The notes below the pieces were generated by a model. That model worked only from the letters and a program-made list of their open reading frames with translations, ran no database searches and was not told where the DNA came from. From NCBI GenBank assembly GCA_012656075.1, contig JAAKBF010000185.1:1-64000 (forward strand): DNA of 64,000 bases. Direction: 5' to 3'. A program made the position numbers and the translations under genes. This DNA comes from Phytophthora hibernalis (Eukaryota > Oomycota > Peronosporomycetes > Peronosporales > Peronosporaceae). Shown here in pieces: positions 51,901-61,800 of this stretch. Position 1 is the stretch's first letter, and the number at the start of each line of letters is the position of its first letter.

Positions 51901-53005
51901 TCGGGATATGCCACACATTCGTGAGCACGCCCTTCTTCATGCCGCGCGGCGTCTTCATCGACATGACAATGTCGCCGGTCCCCACCGCCTGAACCACACC
52001 GTCGTCCGCGAGATGCACGTCCACCGGAGCCATCTTCTTGTAGTTCCTCATGTACTTGTTGGAACTCGTCATGTGCTGCGTCGCACCCGAGTCGACCAGC
52101 CACATGTCACTCGACTTGGCGGTACTGCTCGTACGACCAACCGAGAAAAGGTAGTCGCCAGGATCTTCTTCGTCCTGCGCGACGTTCGCACGCTGCGACC
52201 GATATCGCTCAGCGTCGTTCTGGACCCGCGAGGGACACTCCGCGATCCAATGTCCTTGTTTGCCGCAGTTGTGGCACGCCCCGGTCTTCTTCACCGGTCG
52301 GCCCTTGCGCTTGTTGTTGTTGACCATGAACGCTTGACCTTGACCGTGCGCGGCTCCGTCGACACCGCCACCTTGTTCCTTGCGCTTCATGTCCTCATGC
52401 AGCAGCCGAGACGTCACGAGTTCCCACGACAGCGAGTCGGCTCTCGACTCCAACGCCGTGATCAGGAACTGGTACGACTCGCTCAGACTGCCCAGAAGCG
52501 TGATCACCAAGTCGTCCTCGCTGACCGGAGCGCCAACCGCGTCGAGCTGCTCCGCCAGCGTCTTGAGCTTGTTGATGTGCTCCAGCACATCGTCACCTTC
52601 CTCCATCATCGTCGTGAAGAAACGCCGACGAAGAAAGAGCTTGTTGGCCAAACTCTTCTTCTCGAAGTGTCCTTCCAGTCTTGACCATGCATCATGCGCG
52701 TCCTTGGCCGAGCGAACCAGCGGCAGCTGCGAGTCCTCCATCGCGAGACAGATGATCGCCAGCGCCTTACGCGACTTCCTCTTGAACGTCGCTTGATCCG
52801 CCGTGGTCGTGCAGTGCTCCAGCTTCACTTCCCCACTCGTCACTTCCCACAGTTCGCGCTCCTCGAGCACCATCTGCATCTTGAACTTCCACGTGTGGAA
52901 GTTGGTTCCGTTGAACTTGTTGATGCGGGCGGTCGTGGTCGGGGTGGCGTCCATGGCGAAGGCGTAGTCGGGGTCTTGGGCAGGGAAGACGGGGCTTGGG
53001 CTCAT
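48875..53005 (-). CDS. Copia copy F2 Gag-Pol polyprotein (intact)
   Basis: A single open frame of 1,376 codons runs from the PBS ATG (53005) to a stop inside the 3' LTR. Counting residues from the upstream in-LTR ATG at 53071: Gag (UBN2-like) 46-240, with INKFNGTNFHTWKFKMQ; CCHC knuckle 267-280; protease DSG 327-329; GAG-pre-integrase finger HLRLGHIG...CDGC 466-503; integrase D531, D594, E630 (DD35E spacing); acidic tract near 785-795; RT with LYVDDLVLA at about 1048-1056; RNase H with SDADWAGD 1221, STEAEYMAL and YEDNQGS 1298. All catalytic residues are present. It lacks a few residues (AARDEDFEP) in the acidic linker. A one-base loss near the end gives the C-terminus GPSSGSKVQSL instead of RTKLGIQGAI. 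Confidence 0.9.
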   Translation of the reverse strand: MSPSPVFPAQDPDYAFAMDATPTTTARINKFNGTNFHTWKFKMQMVLEERELWEVTSGEVKLEHCTTTADQATFKRKSRKALAIICLAMEDSQLPLVRSAKDAHDAWSRLEGHFEKKSLANKLFLRRRFFTTMMEEGDDVLEHINKLKTLAEQLDAVGAPVSEDDLVITLLGSLSESYQFLITALESRADSLSWELVTSRLLHEDMKRKEQGGGVDGAAHGQGQAFMVNNNKRKGRPVKKTGACHNCGKQGHWIAECPSRVQNDAERYRSQRANVAQDEEDPGDYLFSVGRTSSTAKSSDMWLVDSGATQHMTSSNKYMRNYKKMAPVDVHLADDGVVQAVGTGDIVMSMKTPRGMKKGVLTNVWHIPKLSRNLFSVGRFTKDVGPVTFESDGCFADNKGLKWQLGAREGKGLFKLCMTPMMPDEANAASSKDCQGDTTSYLWHLRLGHIGHGGLDAIVKKSYGVGIDMTSVKQWELCDGCALGKQTRVSYMKSSPNRAKHVLEVVHSDVCGPMQTPTFGGKRYFVTFIDDKSHFCVVYLLRNKSEVATKFAEFVAFAETQTGKRVKTLRSDNGGEYTSGAMAKFCADRGIVQKFTPPYTPQLNGVAERMNRTLVECARCMLEHAGLPKTYWGEAVMTATFLRNRCPTRAISHDKSPHQVWTGKKPLLANLKVFGCHAYVHVPKAKRTKFDARSVRCRFLGYSEHEKAYRFEELESSRVLVSRDAQFMEDVFDSGRRDYHQREVVVIQDEETTDQDSSQSDEDDNEEEEEEEEDGSKRHPRTQSLEEVTEVPSAKRYASQSRHQTLDEMSAAAQESQDFEAAYVVDSVGEMPTTFKSAMESSDAVKWKEACDSECDSLLKNDTWDVVPLPKGRKAIGCRWVFRVKENQAGEIERFKARLVAKGFSQKYGIDYDETFAPVAKFTSIRIVLSLAAKYGLKLHQMDVKTAFLNGVLDEDIYMAQPDGYVDEDHPDHVCKLKRSLYGLKQSPRMWNQTIDDFMLKLGFKKCESDHCIYLKRDGQDMIFVALYVDDLVLASSSDKMLLDTKQALSHRFEMTDMGQLKYFLGMEIEQDVVAGKMSMRQTKFAKDILQKFSMDKSNPVKTPQDPGLKLTKAMCEGGCKHDETMVNVPYRNAVGCLMYLMVGTRPDLAAAVGVLSQFAADPCPTHWQALKRVFRYIQGTKTHGIEFQASCHDGLQGYSDADWAGDIESRRSTSGYAFMMNGGCISWRSKKQRTVALSSTEAEYMALSEATQEAVWLKVFLCELGEMASDEAVKIYEDNQGSIALAKNPQFHKRTKHIDIRYHFVREKVEAHQVVLQYVSTTDMLADMMTKPIPATQFSVLGPSSGSKVQSLSSRVGVLSRRRLGQLRYTGRIPV

Positions 53006-53009
53006 AACC
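52995..53009 (-). promoter_or_regulatory. Copia F2 PBS (initiator-tRNA half type)
   Basis: Same GGTTATGAGCCCAAG sequence and position as in F1, directly after the LTR, with the gag ATG inside. Confidence 0.75.
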
Positions 53010-53373
53010 AAAAGGCTTTGGTCGGTTGATGGCAAAATGCAAAGTGATTGATTTAGGTCCTTAGTTCGCAAACTCCCTTGCTACCTCTAAGCCTACTGGA
53101 TTCTCTACTGGATACACTCTACTGGATTCTCTACCGGATACTGAGTTGCTTCAGCCAATCAGCGACTGCCACGTGGATGCCCATCTTGTACCCACAATCT
53201 TGTACCCACGTGTCCCGTAATCCCCGTAGCGTAAACAGCGTCCCATCATCAGTGTCCCGCGTCCCATCATCAGTGTCCCGTAAACACAGGAATGATTGCG
53301 GTCCCACTGAGTGAAGGTCATACCGGTATCCTACCGGTATACCGCAGCTGCCCGAGGCGCCTTCTTGACAACA
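53010..53373 (-). repeat. Copia LTR 3 (between F2 and F3)
   Basis: 364 bp, two GTCCCATCATCAGT units, near-identical to LTR 2. Confidence 0.85.
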
Positions 53374-56300
53374 CTCCCACTCGACTCGACAGCGATTGCA
53401 CCTTGGATCCCGAGCTTGGTCCGAGCACACTGAACTGCGTTGCAGGAATTGGCTTCGTCATCATGTCCGCCAGCATGTCCGTTGTCGACACATATTGTAG
53501 CACCACTTGATGTGCTTCCACCTTCTCACGCACGAAGTGGTAGCGAATGTCGATGTGCTTGGTGCGCTTGTGGAACTGCGGGTTCTTGGCCAACGCGATG
53601 GAGCCTTGGTTGTCCTCGTAGATCTTGACCGCTTCATCGCTTGCCATCTCGCCGAGCTCGCACAGGAACACCTTGAGCCACACTGCCTCTTGTGTCGCCT
53701 CCGATAGCGCCATGTACTCGGCCTCCGTCGAAGACAGCGCCACCGTCCGCTGTTTCTTGCTTCTCCAGCTGATGCATCCGCCGTTCATCATGAACGCGTA
53801 GCCACTTGTACTCCGTCGAGACTCGATGTCGCCTGCCCAGTCCGCATCCGAATAGCCTTGAAGTCCATCGTGGCAGCTTGCTTGAAATTCGATGCCGTGC
53901 GTCTTGGTGCCTTGAATGTACCTGAACACCCTCTTGAGCGCCTGCCAGTGTGTCGGGCACGGGTCCGCTGCAAACTGGCTCAGCACTCCCACTGCAGCTG
54001 CCAGGTCCGGACGAGTGCCTACCATGAGGTACATGAGGCATCCCACTGCGTTCCGGTATGGCACGTTGACCATGGTCTCGTCGTGCTTGCAGCCACCTTC
54101 ACACATGGCCTTCGTCAGCTTGAGACCCGGATCCTGTGGCGTCTTGACAGGGTTGCTCTTGTCCATGCTGAACTTCTGCAGGATGTCTTTGGCGAACTTG
54201 GTCTGCCGCATCGACATCTTCCCAGCCACCACGTCTTGCTCGATCTCCATCCCGAGGAAGTACTTGAGCTGACCCATGTCCGTCATCTCGAAGCGGTGAC
54301 TGAGCGCCTGCTTGGTGTCGAGGACCATCTTGTCACTGCTGCTGGCGAGGACCAAGTCGTCAACGTAGAGCGCCACGAAGATCATGTCTTGGCCGTCACG
54401 CTTCAAGTAGATGCAGTGGTCGGACTCGCACTTCTTGAACCCCAGCTTGAGCATGAAGTCGTCGATGGTCTGGTTCCACATGCGCGGCGACTGCTTCAGT
54501 CCGTACAGCGACCGCTTGAGCTTGCATACGTGGTCCGGGTGGTCTTCGTCCACATAGCCATCCGGCTGTGCCATGTAGATGTCTTCGTCCAGCACACCGT
54601 TGAGGAACGCAGTCTTGACATCCATCTGGTGCAGCTTGAGACCATACTTGGCAGCTAGACTCAGTACGATCCGGATCGACGTGAACTTGGCCACTGGTGC
54701 GAAGGTCTCGTCGTAGTCGATGCCGTACTTTTGCGAAAACCCTTGGCCACCAGTCGCGCCTTGAACCGCTCGATCTCTCCAGCTTGGTTCTCCTTCACGC
54801 GAAACACCCATCTGCAGCCGATCGCCTTGCGTCCTTCGGCAGTGGTACGACATCCCACGTGTCGTTCTTGAGCAGCGAGTCACACGCCTCCTTCCACTTG
54901 ACTGTCGCTTGCTGCCGGGCTCGAAGTCTTCGTCCCGCGCAGCTTCTTCCTCTTCCTCTTCTTCGTTGTCGTCTTCATCCGACTGCGACGAATCATGATC
55001 CGTCGTCTCTTCATCTTGAATGACCACCACCTCCCTCTGATGGTAGTCACGTCTCCCACTGTCGAAGACGTCTTCCATGAATTGCGCGTCGCGGCTCACC
55101 AGCACGCGACTGCTCTCCAGTTCTTCGAATCGATACGCTTTCTCGTGCTCCGAGTACCCCAGGAACCGACAGCGCACCGACCGAGCGTCAAACTTGGTGC
55201 GCTTCGCCTTCGGTACGTGCACATACGCGTGGCAACCGAACACTTTCAGGTTCGCCAGCAGCGGTTTCTTGCCCGTCCAAACTTGGTGCGGAGACTTGTC
55301 GTGGCTGATGGCGCGTGTCGGACACCGATTACGGAGGAACGTAGCCGTCATCACCGCTTCACCCCAATACGTCTTGGGCAATCCGGCATGTTCCAGCATG
55401 CAGCGCGCACACTCCACCAACGTCCGGTTCATCCGCTCGGCGACTCCATTCAGCTGAGGCGTGTACGGCGGAGTGAACTTCTGCACGATACCACGGTCCG
55501 CACAGAACTTGGCCATCGCGCCGGAAGTGTACTCGCCACCGTTGTCGCTCCGGAGTGTCTTCACGCGCTTGCCGGTCTGAGTTTCAGCAAACGCCACAAA
55601 CTCCGCGAACTTGGTAGCCACCTCGGACTTGTTCCTCAGCAAATACACGACGCAGAAGTGCGACTTGTCATCGATGAACGTGACGAAGTAGCGCTTGCCC
55701 CCAAACGTTGGCGTCTGCATGGGGCCGCACACATCGCTGTGAACCACCTCCAGCACGTGCTTCGCACGGTTCGGGGACGACTTCATGTAGCTCACTCGCG
55801 TTTGCTTGCCGAGTGCACACCCGTCGCACAGCTCCCACTGCTTCACCGACGTCATGTCGATGCCAACACCGTAGCTCTTCTTGACGATGGCGTCTAGACC
55901 GCCATGGCCAATGTGACCAAGTCGGAGGTGCCAGAGGTACGACGTGGTGTCCCCTTGGCAATCCTTCGAACTTGCCGCATTGGCCTCGTCAGGCATCATC
56001 GGAGTCATGCACAGCTTGAACAGCCCTTTGCCCTCACGAGCGCCGAGCTGCCACTTGAGACCCTTGTTGTCCGCGAAGCACCCGTCGCTCTCGAAGGTGA
56101 CTGGCCCGACGTCCTTGGTGAAGCGGCCGACCGAAAACAGGTTGCGCGACAGCTTCGGGATATGCCACACATTCGTGAGCACGCCCTTCTTCATGCCGCG
56201 CGGCGTCTTCATCGACATGACAATGTCGCCGGTCCCCACCGCCTGAACCACACCGTCGTCCGCGAGATGCACGTCCACCGGAGCCATCTTCTTGTAGTTC

Positions 56301-57258
56301 CTCATGTACTTGTTGGAACTCGTCATGTGCTGCGTCGCACCCGAGTCGACCAGCCACATGTCACTCGACTTGGCGGTACTGCTCGTACGACCAACCGAGA
56401 AAAGGTAGTCGCCAGGATCTTCTTCGTCCTGCGCGACGTTCGCACGCTGCGACCGATATCGCTCAGCGTCGTTCTGGACCCGCGAGGGACACTCCGCGAT
56501 CCAATGTCCTTGTTTGCCGCAGTTGTGGCACGCCCCGGTCTTCTTCACCGGTCGGCCCTTGCGCTTGTTGTTGTTGACCATGAACGCTTGACCTTGACCG
56601 TGCGCGGCTCCGTCGACACCGCCACCTTGTTCCTTGCGCTTCATGTCCTCATGCAGCAGCCGAGACGTCACGAGTTCCCACGACAGCGAGTCGGCTCTCG
56701 ACTCCAACGCCGTGATCAGGAACTGGTACGACTCGCTCAGACTGCCCAGAAGCGTGATCACCAAGTCGTCCTCGCTGACCGGAGCGCCAACCGCGTCGAG
56801 CTGCTCCGCCAGCGTCTTGAGCTTGTTGATGTGCTCCAGCACATCGTCACCTTCCTCCATCATCGTCGTGAAGAAACGCCGACGAAGAAAGAGCTTGTTG
56901 GCCAAACTCTTCTTCTCGAAGTGTCCTTCCAGTCTTGACCATGCATCATGCGCGTCCTTGGCCGAGCGAACCAGCGGCAGCTGCGAGTCCTCCATCGCGA
57001 GACAGATGATCGCCAGCGCCTTACGCGACTTCCTCTTGAACGTCGCTTGATCCGCCGTGGTCGTGCAGTGCTCCAGCTTCACTTCCCACTCGTCACTTCC
57101 CACAGTTCGCGCTCCTCGAGCACCATCTGCATCTTGAACTTCCACGTGTGGAAGTTGGTTCCGTTGAACTTGTTGATGCGGGCGGTCGTGGTCGGGGTGG
57201 CGTCCATGGCGAAGGCGTAGTCGGGGTCTTGGGCAGGGAAGACGGGGCTTGGGCTCAT
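53318..57258 (-). pseudogene. Copia copy F3 Gag-Pol (frameshifted)
   Basis: Loss of one C in a CCCC run near 57087 breaks Gag after ELWEVTSG, so the PBS ATG (57258) gives only a short product. The long frame that continues is entered from another frame. Between integrase and RT about 190 bp is missing in several small deletions (54830-54910), and a stretch of RT N-terminus is read out of frame (CRRTQGDRLQMGVSREGEPS) before the normal frame resumes at FSQKYGIDYDETFAP. Integrase and the later RT and RNase H motifs are intact. It shares the residue KMVLDTKQ with F5 where F1 and F2 have KMLLDTKQ. Confidence 0.8.
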
Positions 57259-57262
57259 AACC
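57248..57262 (-). promoter_or_regulatory. Copia F3 PBS
   Basis: GGTTATGAGCCCAAG on the minus strand directly after the LTR, as in the other copies. Confidence 0.7.
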
Positions 57263-57626
57263 AAAAGGCTTTGGTCGGTTGATGGCAAAATGCAAAGTGA
57301 TTGATTTAGGTCCTTAGTTCGCAAACTCCCTTGCTACCTCTAAGCCTACTGGATTCTCTACTGGATACACTCTACTGGATTCTCTACCGGATACTGAGTT
57401 GCTTCAGCCAATCAGCGACTGCCACGTGGATGCCCATCTTGTACCCACAATCTTGTACCCACGTGTCCCGTAATCCCCGTAGCGTAAACAGCGTCCCATC
57501 ATCAGTGTCCCGCGTCCCATCATCAGTGTCCCGTAAACACAGGAATGATTGCGGTCCCACTGAGTGAAGGTCATACCGGTATCCTACCGGTATACCGCAG
57601 CTGCCCGAGGCGCCTTCTTGACAACA
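57263..57626 (-). repeat. Copia LTR 4 (between F3 and F4)
   Basis: 364 bp. At its start on the minus strand (TGTTGTCAAGAAGG, 57626) the neighbouring internal sequence changes at once to the F4 remnant, which independently confirms the LTR boundary. Confidence 0.85.
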
Positions 57627-58512
57627 TCTCCCGTCCACTTGGTGCGAGACTTGTCGAGCTTGGCGCGTCGGACACCGATTACGGAGGAACGTGCCGTCAT
57701 CACCGCCACTACGTCTTGGGCAATCCGGTGTTCCAGCATGACACTCCACCAACGATCCGCTCAGCGACTCCATTCAGCTGAGGCGTGTAGGCGCTTCCGC
57801 ACGATCCACGGTCCGCACAGAACTTGGCCACGCGCCGGAGTGTACTCGCCACCGTTGTCGCTTGTCTTCACGCGCTGCCGTCTGAGTTTCAGTCCGCGAA
57901 CTTGCCACCTCGACTTGTTCTCAGCAAATACACGACGCAGAAGTGCGACGTCATCGATGAACGTGACGAAGCAGCGCTTGCCCCAAACGCCGTCTGCATG
58001 GGGCACTCGCTGTGAACACCTCCAGCACTGCCGCACGGTTCGCACTCTCACTCGCGTGACCGAGTGCACCCGTCGCACAGCTCCCACTGCTTCATCATGT
58101 TGATGTGCACCAGCTCTTCTTCACGATGGCGTCAGACCATGGCCGTGACCAAGTCGGTGCCAGAAACCGTGTTGTCCCCTTGGCAATCCTTCGAACTTGC
58201 CGCATTCCACGTCTTGCTCATCATCTGCGCAAGCTTGGCCCTTTGCCTCACGAGCGGCGAGCTGCGAGACCCTTGTCCGCGATGTCGCTCAAGGCTGGCC
58301 CGACGTCCTTGGTGAAGCGCTCGACCGAACAGGTTGCGCGAAGCTTCGATTGCCACACATTCGTGGCACACTTCTTCAGCCGCGCAGCGTCTTCATGACT
58401 TGACAATGTGGCCGGTGGTCACCGTGAACCACACCGTCGTCCGCGATGGCGTCCACCGGAGGAATCAGTCTTGAGTTCCTCTGGTGCTTGTTGGAACCGT
58501 CTTGGCTGCGTC
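57627..58512 (-). pseudogene. Copia copy F4 remnant, internal region shrunk by many small deletions
   Basis: About 885 bp matches the integrase-to-protease part of the other copies (about 1,060 bp there, for example 61010-62070). It is peppered along its whole length with deletions of one to about ten bases and some substitutions. Landmarks are still readable: CCACGGTCCGCACAGAACTT, TCATCGATGAACGTGACGAA and TGGCAATCCTTCGAACTTGC on the + strand. No open frame survives. Gag, RT, RNase H, PBS and PPT are absent, yet the two flanking LTRs are as well kept as in the intact copies. Confidence 0.8.
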
Positions 58513-58895
58513 AAAAGGCTTTGGTCGGTTGATGGCAAAATGCAAAGTGATTGATTTAGGTCCTTAGTTCGCAAAACTCCTTGCTACCTCTAAGCCTACT
58601 GGATTCTCTACTGGATACACTCTACTGGATTCTCTACCGGATACTGAGTTGCTTCAGCCAATCAGCGACTGCCACGTGGATGCCCATCTTGTACCCACAA
58701 TCTTGTACCCACGTGTCCCGTAATCCCCGTAGCGTAAACAGCGTCCCATCATCAGTGTCCCGCGTCCCATCATCAGTGTCCCGTCCCATCATCAGTGTCC
58801 CGTAAACACAGGAATGATTGCGGTCCCACTGAGTGAAGGTCATACCGGTATCCTACCGGTATACCGCAGCTGCCCGAGGCGCCTTCTTGACAACA
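58513..58895 (-). repeat. Copia LTR 5 (between F4 and F5)
   Basis: 383 bp; longer than the others because the GTCCCATCATCAGT unit occurs three times. Confidence 0.85.
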
Positions 58896-61800
58896 CTCCC
58901 ACTCGACTCGACAGCGATTGCACCTTGGATCCCGAGCTTGGTCCGGAGCACACTGAACTGCGTTGCAGGAATTGGCTTCGTCATCATGTCCGCCAGCATG
59001 TCCGTTGTCGACACATATTGTAGCACCACTTGATGTGCTTCCACCTTCTCACGCACGAAGTGGTAGCGAATGTCGATGTGCTTGGTGCGCTTGTGGAACT
59101 GCGGGTTCTTGGCCAACGCGATGGAGCCTTGGTTGTCCTCGTAGATCTTGACCGCTTCATCGCTTGCCATCTCGCCGAGCTCGCACAGGAACACCTTGAG
59201 CCACACTGCCTCTTGTGTCGCCTCCGATAGCGCCATGTACTCGGCCTCCGTCGAAGACAGCGCCACCGTCCGCTGTTTCTTGCTTCTCCAGCTGATGCAT
59301 CCGCCGTTCATCATGAACGCGTAGCCACTTGTACTCCGTCGAGACTCGATGTCGCCTGCCCAGTCCGCATCCGAATAGCCTTGAAGTCCATCGTGGCAGC
59401 TTGCTTGAAATTCGATGCCGTGCGTCTTGGTGCCTTGAATGTACCTGAACACCCTCTTGAGCGCCTGCCAGTGTGTCGGGCACGGGTCCGCTGCAAACTG
59501 GCTCAGCACTCCCACTGCAGCTGCCAGGTCCGGACGAGTGCCTACCATGAGGTACATGAGGCATCCCACTGCGTTCCGGTATGGCACGTTGACCATGGTC
59601 TCGTCGTGCTTGCAGCCACCTTCACACATGGCCTTCGTCAGCTTGAGACCCGGATCCTGTGGCGTCTTGACAGGGTTGCTCTTGTCCATGCTGAACTTCT
59701 GCAGGATGTCTTTGGCGAACTTGGTCTGCCGCATCGACATCTTCCCAGCCACCACGTCTTGCTCGATCTCCATCCCGAGGAAGTACTTGAGCTGACCCAT
59801 GTCCGTCATCTCGAAGCGGTGACTGAGCGCCTGCTTGGTGTCGAGGACCATCTTGTCACTGCTGCTGGCGAGGACCAAGTCGTCAACGTAGAGCGCCACG
59901 AAGATCATGTCTTGGCCGTCACGCTTCAAGTAGATGCAGTGGTCGGACTCGCACTTCTTGAACCCCAGCTTGAGCATGAAGTCGTCGATGGTCTGGTTCC
60001 ACATGCGCGGCGACTGCTTCAGTCCGTACAGCGACCGCTTGAGCTTGCATACGTGGTCCGGGTGGTCTTCGTCCACATAGCCATCCGGCTGTGCCATGTA
60101 GATGTCTTCGTCCAGCACACCGTTGAGGAACGCAGTCTTGACATCCATCTGGTGCAGCTTGAGACCATACTTGGCAGCTAGACTCAGTACGATCCGGATC
60201 GACGTGAACTTGGCCACTGGTGCGAAGGTCTCGTCGTAGTCGATGCCGTACTTTTGCGAAAACCCCTTGGCCACCAGTCGCGCCTTGAACCGCTCGATCT
60301 CTCCAGCTTGGTTCTCCTTCACGCGAAACACCCATCTGCAGCCGATCGCCTTGCGTCCCTTCGGCAGTGGTACGACATCCCACGTGTCGTTCTTGAGCAG
60401 CGAGTCACACTCCGAGTCACACGCCTCCTTCCACTTGACTGCGTCGCTGGATTCCATCGCCGACTTGAACGTGGTCGGCATTTCTCCCACTGAATCCACG
60501 ACGTACGCAGCTTCGAAGTCTTGACTTTCTTGAGCCGCAGCCGACATCTCGTCCAGGGTCTGGTGTCGACTCTGCGACGCATACCGCTTGGCACTTGGAA
60601 CCTCCGTGACTTCCTCCAGCGACTGCGTCCGCGGGTGTCGCTTGCTGCCGGGCTCGAAGTCTTCGTCCCGCGCAGCTTCTTCCTCTTCCTCTTCTTCGTT
60701 GTCGTCTTCATCCGACTGCGACGAATCTTGATCCGTCGTCTCTTCATCTTGAATGACCACCACCTCCCTCTGATGGTAGTCACGTCTCCCACTGTCGAAG
60801 ACGTCTTCCATGAATTGCGCGTCGCGGCTCACCAGCACGCGACTGCTCTCCAGTTCTTCGAATCGATACGCTTTCTCGTGCTCCGAGTACCCCAGGAACC
60901 GACAGCGCACCGACCGAGCGTCAAACTTGGTGCGCTTCGCCTTCGGTACGTGCACATACGCGTGGCAACCGAACACTTTCAGGTTCGCCAGCAGCGGTTT
61001 CTTGCCCGTCCAAACTTGGTGCGGAGACTTGTCGTGGCTGATGGCGCGTGTCGGACACCGATTACGGAGGAACGTAGCCGTCATCACCGCTTCACCCCAA
61101 TACGTCTTGGGCAATCCGGCATGTTCCAGCATGCAGCGCGCACACTCCACCAACGTCCGGTTCATCCGCTCGGCGACTCCATTCAGCTGAGGCGTGTACG
61201 GCGGAGTGAACTTCTGCACGATACCACGGTCCGCACAGAACTTGGCCATCGCGCCGGAAGTGTACTCGCCACCGTTGTCGCTCCGGAGTGTCTTCACGCG
61301 CTTGCCGGTCTGAGTTTCAGCAAACGCCACAAACTCCGCGAACTTGGTAGCCACCTCGGACTTGTTCCTCAGCAAATACACGACGCAGAAGTGCGACTTG
61401 TCATCGATGAACGTGACGAAGTAGCGCTTGCCCCCAAACGTTGGCGTCTGCATGGGGCCGCACACATCGCTGTGAACCACCTCCAGCACGTGCTTCGCAC
61501 GGTTCGGGGACGACTTCATGTAGCTCACTCGCGTTTGCTTGCCGAGTGCACACCCGTCGCACAGCTCCCACTGCTTCACCGACGTCATGTCGATGCCAAC
61601 ACCGTAGCTCTTCTTGACGATGGCGTCTAGACCGCCATGGCCAATGTGACCAAGTCGGAGGTGCCAGAGGTACGACGTGGTGTCCCCTTGGCAATCCTTC
61701 GAACTTGCCGCATTGGCCTCGTCAGGCATCATCGGAGTCATGCACAGCTTGAACAGCCCTTTGCCCTCACGAGCGCCGAGCTGCCACTTGAGACCCTTGT

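Noticed and set aside
57384..57773. 129-codon minus-strand frame across LTR 4 into F4
   Set aside because: It joins LTR sequence to eroded integrase fragments by chance; no start context or conserved domain across the join.
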